Below are positions 1-11,900 of a stretch of 64,000 nucleotides of DNA, one piece after another. The position numbers and the translations under genes were made by a program. Source of the stretch: Rotaria sp. Silwood1 (taxonomy: Eukaryota; Rotifera; Eurotatoria; Philodinida; Philodinidae). Position 1 is the first letter of the stretch, and every line of letters starts with the position of its first letter. The notes under the pieces were generated by a model. That model worked only from the letters and a program-made list of their open reading frames with translations, made no database searches and was not told where the DNA came from. Location of the stretch: contig CAJNOP010000185.1 in the NCBI GenBank assembly GCA_905250075.1, positions 279,639-343,638 on the forward strand, read 5' to 3'.

Positions 1-276
1 ATTTCATCTTCAGTTATATTCGATTTTTACCTTGATTCTCAGCTTGAGATCAAGTGCCATTAATTCAAGCTCTTGTAATGTTACTTCTCAAATATAACAG
101 AACTCTGTAATCAAACGTTAATAAAAATCATTTATATGATTTGATTAAAATTTCTTAAATAAATACTGTGCGAAATTTATGTATATTTATTTAAATTAAA
201 AAGGAACAAAAAAAAAAGAATGAATCTTCCAAGCTGAAAGCAAAAAAAAAGATAATGAAAAAAAGAAAAAAAAAAT

Positions 277-1962
277 TTAGTTGTATCTAATTGAAGGTTG
301 TGCATTAGATAATTTAGCTGTAATATAAAGTTTTCCATCGGAATAATATTGTGATGATAAACTACTTAAATCTGTATTTGGTGGTAATGTTGTTTGTTTA
401 TAAAAATAAGCTCGTGATGATGTTGTTGGTGGTCGATTAACATTATGTTCAGCTTCAACAATAAGATCATTACCATTAACATATACTTTTATTTCCTCTG
501 GTTGATACTTTTGTATATCAAGTTTCATTTCAATACGATTTTGACCACGCTCATCTGCAAATATTCGTGGTTGAAAAGCACTTCGATAAAATGCATCAGA
601 ATTGAAACTTGATGGTAATAATAATGGTTGATAATTATAATTATATGTATTATTATCATTTAAATTATCACCAAAACGTCGTGAATATTCACGTACTTCA
701 ACATTACGTGATGATGCTGGTGGTATTATACTACTATTAATACCACCAATAGTAAGATTTGTACGAAAACGATCTTCATCTAAACTTCTAGATAATGATG
801 GACTACCAGAACGCTGATGTTCTACTTCATGTGATGATTGTACACCTGTTGTTGGACTTAAACGTCTATGATGACTTTCACGATGTGTTTCACTAAATTT
901 TTTTTCATATACATTACCATTATTACCAGTTGTTGTTGATGGATATATTATTCGTGGTGGAATATCATCCGTTGTTGCATTATATCTATATGTTGGACTA
1001 TAACGACTTGTTGATGAATATATATTATTACGACCAGTATTAATATCATCATAAGTAGAATATATACGTGGAGCTAAAATAAGTATTTTATAATATATAT
1101 ATACATATAAATAAAATTAAGATATTTATTTTACTTGAACCTTGGCCATAAGTACTAGTACCACCACTACCACCACCACCACCACCAAGTCTTCTTGTTG
1201 ATGTATATTCACTTGAAGTTTTTTCTCGAGAAAATCGTGGTGATGTACGATAAGATGTATCATAATTAGATAAATATTTTGAAGATGTACGACCATCATC
1301 AACAATTACATTTGAATGACGTGATGGAAAATCAATTTGCATCGTTATTGGTGTTGGAAATGTTACCCGTGGACTGCAAAAATAAAAAAATAGAAAAATA
1401 GAGTAATTAAGATTTCTTTTTTTTTTACCTGAATGTATCGATGTCACGAGGTAAATCGTAAGTTTTTTCGATACTTTTTTTTGCTGTATTCTATAAAATA
1501 TAGATATATTTTAGATAAAATAATAGAATATAAAAAGTTGAATGGAATTAATTTATTCTTACTTGATTTTTATTTTCAAGATGTTCACCATAAACAACAA
1601 GTCTATTACCTTCAACACGCATATTAACCTAATTATAATGCGTAAACAAGTTTGTTTTTTTTACAAAGGTAAAATTGCTAATATTAACGTACTTCATTTT
1701 GGTCAAAGCCATTAATATCAATCGTCACTCGAAATTTTTCCTGTCCGCTTATAGGATCATTGACCCATTGTACTGTTGTCTCTTGATTACGAAGACGGTC
1801 TTGTAAACGTTGTTCATTAAGTGAACTATTAAAACTACTTGTTGATTGTTGAATAGGTACAGTCACTTGTGAAGTATATGGTGTACCATAACCACCATAA
1901 CCACCATTTCCACGACGACTTTCTTCATGAAATGTTCGTGAAGAGGAATAACCTGATGACAT
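277..1962 (-). CDS. Small heat shock protein with two alpha-crystallin domains
   Basis: Spliced model of 5 exons: 1962-1693, 1628-1563, 1490-1429, 1373-1135, 1073-277, giving 477 aa with all junctions GT..AG and in frame. The first alpha-crystallin domain (about residues 58-150) is recognised by FRVTIDINGFDQNEV followed by a strand with NRLVVYGEH. The second (about 370-470) has MKLDIQKYQPEEIKVYVNG, NDLIVEAEH and DGKLYITAKL. The N-terminus is Ser/Gly/Tyr-rich, and a roughly 220-residue Ser/Arg/Asn-rich linker separates the domains. Family members are ATP-independent holdase chaperones that bind unfolding proteins; double-domain forms are known in some invertebrates such as flatworms. The start at 1962 opens the long first exon. 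A possible 5'UTR acceptor lies at 1993-1994, just upstream of the ATG. Family assignment is secure; the in vivo clients are unknown. Confidence 0.88.
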
Positions 1963-3021
1963 GTTCGTTGTCTTCTTCTGGCTCTTATTTAACTAAAATA
2001 CAAATCTAAAAAACGTAATTATCTTTTTATTATCGTGTATATATAATATATAATATATATACATATATAAAGATACATATATATATATATATGTAAGAGT
2101 ATATGTATTTTGTATGTGTCCTTGCAGCTTTTTTTCTTATCGAATAAACAAAAGGTAAAAATAAAAAGTCACAATAATGATATGATGATAATAATAGATT
2201 GGTTTTACCACTGGTTGTCTGTTACTCAATTAACTACCTTTGTATAGGTATGCAAACATATATATACATACATATATATATATATATAGTTTGTGATCGA
2301 TTCTTTATTAGATATGATCTTTCTTTTTTCTCTTCGTTTTTTTCGATAGAGAAACAGGCCAAAAAAAAATTAACAAAGACACCTTACCGATAGAGCACAT
2401 AATATTTGTGCTATGTATGAATAATAATAAAAAACAATCTCTTTTGTTTATGCTTTACAAACGACTCTAGATAGGGTTGGTATTCTTGCCTATCTATCTT
2501 GTCCAACATACACCAGATGCATATACATAAATACGTCATCAACATTGGCGCATATTTTTTTATTGACAATAATTGCTGATGTATATACATACATATATAT
2601 ATATATATACAGATACATGTATATATACATGTTTATTAATTGCCAAAAAAAAACAGAAAAACGAAAGAATTATGTAGGCGATATATAGTGATAGTGAATT
2701 AAAGATTGAATTTCAGTTAAGATTAGAAGTTAGTCATCTACATGATTCAGTCAAAAGAAAAAGATAAATAAGAAAAATCATGGCACAAAAAAAGAAGTGA
2801 AAGCAATTCTTTTTTTTTTATTACCCTTTTCTTTTTTTTTTTACACTTGCCTACGAAACATGCACTAGTATAGAAAAAAGAAAATGACTCAATAACTTTT
2901 TTTTGGCTAAGACAGTATATTTTGTATAGTATGCGTTCTTTTCCTTTTCTCTTTTCATATTTTTTTTTCTTTTATATTTTTTGTTTTTCTATCATTTGTC
3001 AAAAATATCATTAAACTATGA

Positions 3022-3030
3022 CATATATAT
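3022..3030 (-). promoter_or_regulatory. Candidate TATA box of the sHSP gene
   Basis: An ATATATATG stretch on the minus strand lies about 75 bp downstream of the heat shock element, in the direction of sHSP transcription. If transcription starts near 2990, a 5'UTR intron is needed to reach the ATG. Acceptor-like sequence at 1993-1994 and donor-like GTAAGG at 2387-2382 would allow one. AT-rich DNA makes chance matches common. Confidence 0.3.
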
Positions 3031-3103
3031 GCGTATCTATTTTTTTTCTCTTTTTTTGATCAGGGATGATGGTAACATTTGTATAATTAATCGTCTCCAT
3101 TGA

Positions 3104-3121
3104 TTCGAGAAATTTCGAGAA
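3104..3121. promoter_or_regulatory. Perfect four-unit heat shock element
   Basis: The sequence TTCGAGAAATTTCGAGAA is four contiguous alternating nTTCn/nGAAn pentamers without a mismatch, the consensus site for an HSF trimer. It lies about 1.14 kb upstream of the sHSP start codon. The other neighbour, the USP19-like gene, ends toward it, so the sHSP gene is the only nearby promoter it could serve. Function is inferred from the motif and the target. Confidence 0.7.
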
Positions 3122-3696
3122 CAAAATATTTTTCATTTCATAAATTTCGTTTCTTATTATAAATATCAACAGATGTTCTGTGAAATACTAAAAGAATATC
3201 GTCTTCTTTGATAAAATAATGTAAATGTTATTCACTTTTCACATAATGATTCATTTATTTAAGAAAATGATTGTTTCAAATGTTTTATTTATTTTTCATT
3301 TAAAAAAATTAACTAAACAAAAGAACACACTTGCTTTGTTTTTTCTTTTTAATGACAGTTGTTTTGAATGATTCACAAACTTACTAAAAATAACCTGAAC
3401 AAAAATAGCTCAACCTTTCTTTCATTTAGAAACAAAAATTATCATATAATTAAATTATTTTTAGTAAGTTTACCATCTTTTTCTTCAATACGAATATATC
3501 AAAGGAAACAAAAACGTATGCACACACACACACACCCACACACGAGTTATTTTTATATCAAAAAATAAATACAAAAAAATCACAGTTAGTTGAAAAATCT
3601 TGAATAGAAAGATGAAAGAAAGTATAAAACTCAATATTATTCAAATATATATATAATATATTATCAATGGATTGTTATATAAGTAGTATTTGTTTT

Positions 3697-6600
3697 TTAC
3701 GTAGTTGTTGATTCTGATCGAGTACGTTGTAATTGCTCTTGTAAAGGAAAATTAATTGATAAATGACGATGACGATAGAAAAGAACATAAGCATCAGATC
3801 GAACAAGATCTTTAACATTTCCAAGTGTTGAAACATATTGATCATCAAAATGTCGCCAACCTATATTAATAATAAATTTTGTTTTTCTTTTCGTAATTTG
3901 TTTTTGTTTTTACCTATTTCTGTTTTTGCTGAATCATTAAAAGCCAATAGTCTTGCATATGATGTATAGTGTCCAAACCATGCTGAACCACGATGATTAA
4001 TAATTCCAAATAGATCATAACGAGGTTGAGATAAATTATCATTATGTTGATCTTCTTCGATTATTGATGAACAATATGGTGCCATATTAAGATCACTAAA
4101 AGAATAATTTCTTTTTAAAATTTTTTTTTCTTATTTTTCTTGTACATACTGTATTGGAAATTTAACAGTTGTATCAATTTTTTCTCTTGAACTAGACATA
4201 TAACCAAATGATGAATATTGATTATATTTAAATCGTTTAAGATGTATGATTAATATTGGTGGTAAACGCCAAATAGACATTTTTTTTTCAGCTTGAATAT
4301 GTTCTTTACAATTAGGACAATACCATTTATCATCTGGACCTAATACTTCAGGTTCAATAAATAATTGTAGACATTGTTGAAGTGTAACATCTTGATCTTG
4401 AAGAAAGAAAGAAAAAAACACAAAAACAAACAAACTATTAATTATTTAAGAGAAAGAATATTTCTTATCAACCTCCAGTAGAAGATTTAAAAACACTATC
4501 ATCTTCAATAAGATCATTAAATCCACTACGATGTCTTGATGGTGTAACACGTAATGGTGATTCAAATGTATTATCTGTAAACCAATCAATTGAAAATTTT
4601 GTATGACAACGTAAAATACTATCACCATCAATACCTAAATATAAATAGAAAAGTTAATGTCAATTATGTCTTTTAATAAATAACTGACCACATTCAATAA
4701 TTGGTTTCATATTAGTATTATCATTATTTGTTGTTTGAGGCATTATACGAAATAATGGTTGATTACCAAATATATCATCAAGCATATCATAATCTTCCAT
4801 AATACTATCACTGCTAGCAGTTTCACCATTTATAATCATTGATTCTTCTTCATCATCATCATTATCATTATTATTATTATTTGTTGGTGTACTTTTAAGA
4901 ATTTTTTCTTTTCCATCATTTTGTTGACTAGAACGTCGTTTATTTTTATTTACTTTAACAAAATAATCACCAATACGAACTATTGACCATGAATCAGATG
5001 ATGAAAGTGTACTTTTTATTATTGCTGGATCTACGTCTTCAATATCACTAAAACTAAATAAAAAATAAAACAACTTATTTATATTTTCTTTGCATGAAGA
5101 ACAAGACATAAAATAAATATTCAAAAAAAAAACAAAATTATTCTTATCATACAAAATTAAATCATTTAATATATAGCCTCTCTATCATCTAAAACATTAT
5201 ATTATGTTCGATGCTGATTCCAAATATGAATTTAGCCTTCAATCATAGTGTTTCTATGCTAAGAAAATTGAGTTTTATCTTGAAAATCTTTAGCTTAGTT
5301 GTGAGACTCTCACACGAACGCTATATAAATGTTATAGGTGAAGAAGCATTCGGTGAAAATTCTTTGTTTTTTTATGAATCGACATGGTAGTGAAAGATAG
5401 TTTTAGATTATATATATATAAAGTACACTTTCATTTTTATTATCTGATGTTCACTTAGATGCCCACAGTGTATTTCAAAGGTTTCCATAATTAAAGACTC
5501 GATAAATACAAGTGTCACATCAGGAGTCATTCATTCTTGAATGAATAGAACAAAGAAATAGAAGAGAACAGATGATACCATCATTATTATTTGGCTTTTA
5601 TTTTTAGTACGAACAGTACTTTAAGATGCATCTTATAAATATACAAATAACTTGAAAAGTCAAGAATATTGTATTCATATATTCGACCATAAATAAAATC
5701 TCTCGTTCCTTGATGAATAAATACATAGAAAATAACTGAAGTATCTCATTATGAATAACCCAGTGGCATATTTAGATAGGAGCTTGAAGGGACTCAGCTC
5801 TTCTCTCTTATGTAAATTTCTGCTTTTTGTTTTAATAATCAATATACTAATCATTTGAAGAATATAGGATATTGTATATTTTATTTCTGTCTAATGGCAT
5901 AAAAGAACATAATCAATGATTATTTTTATCTTTGAACATTTTTTCACTTTTTATAAAAAACGTACATTATAATTAGTAGAATTTTTTGTTATTTCGATAA
6001 AATATTTTCATTGATCAAATGAAAATTAATCGATTAAAAGAATTTCAATTTACCTATCTTCATCATCACCATCAATAGCTCTTCCATAATCATCGAAATC
6101 ACTATAATCTCGATTAAAATCATCAAATGATCGTCGATTTCGTTTCGAACGTTCAATATTGATATGTACAGTTCGTCTTAAAAAGAAAACATTTGTTGGT
6201 TATTTTTTTTTGTAATAATGAAATTATTTTATTTTTATTGATTTTATAACTTACTTAGCATAAATACTTATTTGTTGAAATAGATTTTCACATGTTAATT
6301 TCGATTCTGGTAATGAAATAATAAATGGAAGACCAATAGTTTCATAATTATCTGTTGAACGAAATTCACAATTATATTTATGTTCCATTATATGAAATTT
6401 TTGACATTCTCTAGATAAGATCAATATTAAAATAAAAAACAAACGAAGCAAAAAATAATCAACTAACTCATCACAATAGGATACTTGATAACAATTTTTA
6501 CAAAATACCGGTAAACTATTAGGTTTTGGTGATGCTTGACAATATGCACATGATGATATATAATCATGTAATTTAAATATACGTTGAAAAAATGTTAAGT

Positions 6601-9600
6601 GAATAATTTTTTCATTATTACATTCAGCACTTGTTAATGTTTCAGTTCTAAAAGAAGAATATTATTAGAAGAAAATAATGCTTTATTCAAAAAAGCTTTC
6701 ATATAAAAGTGTAATTTACATAAATAGAATTTAATGAGATATATTAAAAAAAGATTATTAAGTAGGAATTATTTTCTCATCGATCTTAAGAGTAAAAGTC
6801 AATGTAGAAACTAAATTGGAGATTAATTTTTCTCGACAGAAATGAAACCGAACAAGAACAGACCCATCGGTAACTGGTATCGATTTGATGCAGTTGAATA
6901 TTCATAAAATTTTATTGAATTCTTCAGTCGTAAATTATGTTATGAACTTAATACACTACTTGCTCAATCGGAAGACTCCGGATTTTTTCAATGATTTACC
7001 GTTATTTCATACCGCAAAAATCTGAAGTCTTTCAGGTTCCGCCGACTTTCAGTGTTTTCCTGTTGAACTGACCCCTATTTTTGATGCGAATCTGCCGGAA
7101 ATATAGCTAAAACTTAGTTATGACGATAGAGAAAGGGAGTGAAAAAAAATAACAAAAATGATCATATAATATATGAGCGACAAACTAACTTTAAGACCAA
7201 TAGAAGTTTTGAATAGTATTTATTATTATCATTGAAAAACTCAAGTATAATTTAGAAACAAAAGTCTAGACGGAAATAAATCAATCAATATTTTAATTCT
7301 CTATTCGTTAATGATCAAATCAATATGTTTAATAAAATATTTGTGTGAAAATTTAAGAACTTACATATAAGTTGTATCAAAACTACTCCATGAATAAGTA
7401 CTTGCTGTAACTCGATCTTCATCTTTAAGAAATTCTATAGAATTATTATTATAAATTTTATATGCTAACATCTAAATACATAATCAATGTATGAAAAACT
7501 CAAACAAAAATGAATTAAACAACTTTATCAACTGGTAAAGCACATTTATTCGATAAACGACGTTTCAATTCTGCAATTGAACCATCTGATGACATAATAA
7601 TACGATACTAAAACAATAACATATATACATATGTTTAACGAGATTTTCTTTAATAAAAATAAAACTAACTTTAATTGGTGATTTATTATCATTTCGATAT
7701 GTAACAATTGTATCAACACATACATGTTTTGGTAATGGTACAGATATTGATGTAAATGGATCAAATGTAACCGATTCCTATAAAAAAAAATATTCTAGAA
7801 GTTTTTTTGTTTTTTATTTTTTTCTTAACAAACTTTATGACATTGTGGACATTTAGTTTTCGATTTGAATTGTCCAGTAAATAATTGAACAATTATAGAA
7901 TCATTTCGACTTAAATAACCACGCCAATATTCATCGGCAATAGTCTATTTACACCAAAAAAATAAAAACTTATTCAAATAGTACTTAAGATATATCAAAA
8001 GTCATGACATCAACATTATAATATTTTATAGATAGTTCAAAAGGTACTGTATACCTCTTTCATATTTCATTATTCTTTTACTATGCCTCACAGCAGTTCG
8101 CACTTATAATTTATTAATTGTAATATAAAAATCGTCAATAATAAGGCAATAACCTTACTCCATACTTTAAGAGAAGCCGGATAGTTGCTTGCTAGTGTGG
8201 GTCTTCTCTTCATCCATACTTAAACCTAGTTTAAGATGTTACATCGGTTACAGGTTTATCAAGTTATGTTTTGTTTCCAATCTCTTTGAGATTTTTACAA
8301 AATTATTTTCATCATCTTTTAATTCGTCTATAAAATAACACCTAGTAGCCAAATATAATAGATTGGTTACCATTAGTAACTTTTGATTAGCTAAATAGGA
8401 CGTACAATGAACACTTTAATATAGAAATGAATATTTTTTTTTTATGTATTTAAAACTAAAGTGTAGACTTCCGATTGAAATCTCATTATAATTATATTAA
8501 CTGACGAATCAAGGAATAGAGGAAAAATAGAAAACAATTATTTGTATTATCAATATATGCACCAAATCAATTGTTAGCGATATGATGGAGTACAAAAAAA
8601 AAAACATGCTTTTAAAACCGAATGAAAAGTTCAAAACTAATTTCAATTGTTACAAACCCTTCTTCAGAATCTCTTGATGATGATAAACGAAAAATTTTTT
8701 GTTTCGGGACTTCATAAGTCCATTTATAAAACTAGTTTTTTGGAGTTAGATCTTGCTAAAGATTTCACCATAGATGCGGTTCATACTAGTAGAGTCTATC
8801 CTGAAGCTTTTAGATATTTTTCTTGTATGTTTCAAGAGATATTCATTAATTACTGTTCATATTAATAACCAACCGAAAGAGTTCACACTTTTACATATGG
8901 CCATGCTAAAAGAACTTACTCAAAAAAAGCTCTACTAAAGAATCAAAGCTAAATGAAAGATGAATATATCTCGTTTTGTCTGAAATGACATATATATATG
9001 TATATAAAGAGAAATACTTCTTGCGTTTTCTATAAGACATACACTACTGCCGGTGTCATTACTTTTGGTACATCCTAAGTAAATGTATATATATATTTAC
9101 CTCATCAGGGCGATTTTCATCTTCTATTGGTGGTACTAGAGGTTTATTAATTACTCGATTAAGATCCTTAAATAGCAAAAAAATATATATTTAAATTTTC
9201 TATTCTCAATTTAAATTTTTACTTCATGAATAGCATCAAGTAAAATGGTTAATAATTCTTGTGCATCATGTTGTCCATTACCAACAAATTCTTGATGTCT
9301 CTTTGCTGCAAAATCCTACGATGATGAACGGTATGTATTACAAAATAAATGTAATTGAAACTAACTCGTAATTGATTTGCAATTATATAACTATATTTTC
9401 CTGCCCATAATTCTTTAATTATATCACCAAATTCTTCAGCCATTGCACCTTTCATACCAAGTGGATTTACTCGATTTATTTCAATAGAATGATATGATTC
9501 TATTTAAATTCAATACAAAAAACATATTTTCACATGACAATTGATTAAAAAATAAAGAAAGAGAGAATTTCTTACGTAAAAAATAATCTCGTAATTCACG

Positions 9601-11900
9601 TGCATTTGATAAACATTGTACAGCAGAATTCATAAAACATGAATTAGCCGGATTATATATACCTGTAAAACCAATTGATGGTGGTGATGATATACTTGGC
9701 ATTTGTACTATATCTTTTACATTAAATGATGATCGAGCAGAAAATTTATCTGACTAAAATAAGACAAAATATATGAATTTAAAATAAAAATGGTTCTACC
9801 ATTCGATTGTTGGATTGTAGTGATGATGAAGAAGAAGAATCTAGGGACAAAAATTATAGACAAAACATATATAATTAGATGTATTTATTAGCTAAAGAAA
9901 TGTTGAGACACATATTTTTATCAATGAAATGTAATAAATCTAATTAATAATGAAAAGATACTTTCATAATGACTTGTAAAACTATAGATTTGACGAGAGA
10001 TCTATCATATATAAACTTACGCATGAAATTTGATTTGTTCATCATAAATGTTACAAGAAAACTGTTCGATGTGATACTTCCTTTTTGAGTTCACGTTTTG
10101 GCCATATAAAGAGAATCTCTAGACTAGAATCATCCTAAATAAAGTCAAGTTCGTAAGTTTCCTTAACAGAGTTATGATAATCTTGCTGGATTTTCATCAT
10201 AGACAGATGTATTGACAGAAAAATTTCACAAAGAATTTTCGACCTGAAATTGTGTTTATAAGTAGATTTCAAAATTCTAAGAATATTCAAACAAGTTACT
10301 GTCATAACGTTTTCATCTGTTTCTTGAACTATTCGATGTTTAGAAACGTCCAATTTTTCTGAGAATTTCTAGAATCTAATTGACTGTTACACATGAACTA
10401 TTTTAAGAAAAACAAAATTATTGTTATTCATTAAAACTTTTAGAATATTACGAAGATCATGAGATTTATTTATAAACGAAATTTCAAATTAAAAATTATC
10501 TGTTGAATACATTTTCCTGTAATAGAAATCCAGCAACATTTTCGTTGTTCTGCTGCGAAGACGTACGGATCAGACTTCTCTGAAAATGATTCTAAGCTAG
10601 AAGTTTTCTTCATACGCCCAAAATCTGAATTCAAAAATAGTAAGCCACAAAGCTTGTACGAGTTTAGTTTGAACATAAATAAATGAAAATATCATAGAAA
10701 AGTCAATAATATAAATATGTCGAATTAGTTTTCATATCTATTCAATAAATAGGAAATCGAGAACAAAAAACAAAATAGTTACATTTGTACTATCTTCAAA
10801 TATTTTGTCTCAATGACAATCAGATTGACAAAAAACTCGTACTAAACTTAAAACTTAGTTTCATACATTTGTAATCTTAATAAAATCTTGTCAAAATAAT
10901 TTCTATTTAATTTACTTTATTGATTAAAACTTACCTGGATCTATGTAAGTCATTCCGGACTTGTGATTTGGTTGTGATCGAGGTTGTGTTGATAATGCTG
11001 ATGAATGCATCATTAAACGAGTGTCATAATATTCATCTGGTTCCAGTTGATTCCACGTAATCATTTCACTTTCCTTAATTAGTTTTATTTCAATATATGT
11101 GTCTGTAACTGAATGGGTACATTGAGCATATATAATACGGTGTTTAACACGAACAAATAATCTAATTGGTTTTTTAGGCGGTATTGAATGAAGTTGAAGA
11201 AATGTATCATCACTAACAAAAAAAGAAATATGGAATTTTACAAAAAAACTATTCAATTCATTGAGTTTTGTTCGAACTTTGTACAAAATATAGCCGTAAA
11301 ATTAGTTTCACCAAATTGTACTCGACAATTATATACTTGATTTATAAAAATACGTGATGTGACTATGCCATACGTGGTTTCTAGAAACTCAGTTCTTAAT
11401 TTTTTTATTGATAATTCATACGGTTCTTGTGGTTCAATAGACGAATGTATTTCTTGATTATTCATATCTTTATTAAGACCATTTCGTTGTGGTGTAATTG
11501 GGGTTGTTCGAAGACTATACAGTTGTGGCCACATTGTATGTGCTTGTTTATATAAAGTTAATGTAATTGTTGTTTGTGTTTTACTTTCATTTATCTCAGT
11601 TTTTATTTCAGTTCTATCAGAATAAATATTATCATATAATTGGAATTTCCATTTCTCACCAGCTAAAAATAAATATTATGTTTGCATTTTTTTTTTTTTT
11701 TTTGTCAAAAACATTGTTATATTATTCGTTTATTTTGAAATACCTGGTGTTGAAACCTCAAGAGAATCAATATCAGGAAGAACCTCAAGATCTTTTTGTT
11801 CAAAAGCTCCTTTTGCATAAAAATTTACAATAATAGAATCATTTAAATCTTGAAATTTGTATGATGTAAATTGAAGTTCATCATTTATATCAGGTGACAT
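3697..11900 (-). CDS. USP19: Ubiquitin carboxyl-terminal hydrolase, USP19-like (CS domains plus MYND-containing USP)
   Basis: Twenty exons: 11900-11744, 11662-11278, 11212-10935, 9840-9800, 9753-9576, 9499-9366, 9315-9223, 9166-9101, 7944-7834, 7777-7670, 7607-7524, 7471-7365, 6647-6468, 6410-6255, 6176-6054, 5047-4689, 4634-4473, 4396-4150, 4095-3914, 3860-3697; 1104 aa in one frame. Two N-terminal CS (p23-like) domains occupy about residues 8-110 and 150-245. The USP Cys box [13 protein letters not shown] places the nucleophile near C326, QHDAQELL follows, and the His box GHYTSYA places the general base near H1032. A MYND zinc finger ([29 protein letters not shown]) lies at about 603-655. 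This order is diagnostic of USP19, which removes ubiquitin in ER-associated degradation and misfolded-protein secretion. The C-terminal membrane anchor of some USP19 isoforms is absent. The exon 2 donor (GTTCGA) is weak but gives the conserved [12 protein letters not shown] junction. Four introns exceed 700 bp; intron 7945-9100 holds a transposon. Confidence 0.9.
7984..9079. mobile_element. TA-flanked terminal-inverted-repeat element (Tc1/mariner-type) in USP19 intron
   Basis: Left end CTTAAGATATATCAAAAG at 7984 and right end (reverse strand) CTTAGGATGTACCAAAAG at 9079 are matching terminal inverted repeats that continue into GTCATGAC / GTAATGAC. Each is flanked by the dinucleotide TA, the IS630/Tc1/mariner target. 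The element is 1096 bp. Removing it and one TA shrinks the 1156-bp intron to 58 bp, a typical size for this gene. No intact transposase is readable, so it is non-autonomous or decayed. The superfamily call rests only on the ends and TA. Confidence 0.65.

Larger units (their letters stand above)
1963..3696. other. Intergenic region between sHSP start and USP19-like 3' end
   Basis: No coding exon is supported here. It holds the heat shock element, TA-rich microsatellite runs near 2040-2090, 2260-2290 and 2590-2640, and a CA-rich repeat at about 3518-3545. The short ORFs are low-complexity. Confidence 0.6.

Noticed and set aside
32-55. Near-palindrome around AGCT at the left edge
   Set aside because: Short, imperfect, and without context at the window edge.
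5761-5790. CAGTGGCATATTTAGATAGG, a hAT-like end in a USP19 intron
   Set aside because: No inverted partner or target duplication within the intron.
6970-7045. Imperfect hairpin GAAGACTCCGGATTTTTT / complement in a USP19 intron
   Set aside because: Too short and diverged, no target duplication; cannot be tied to an element.
8647-8865. 72-aa ORF inside the USP19 intron transposon
   Set aside because: Starts at a non-ATG codon and shows no transposase motif; not enough to call a transposase remnant.
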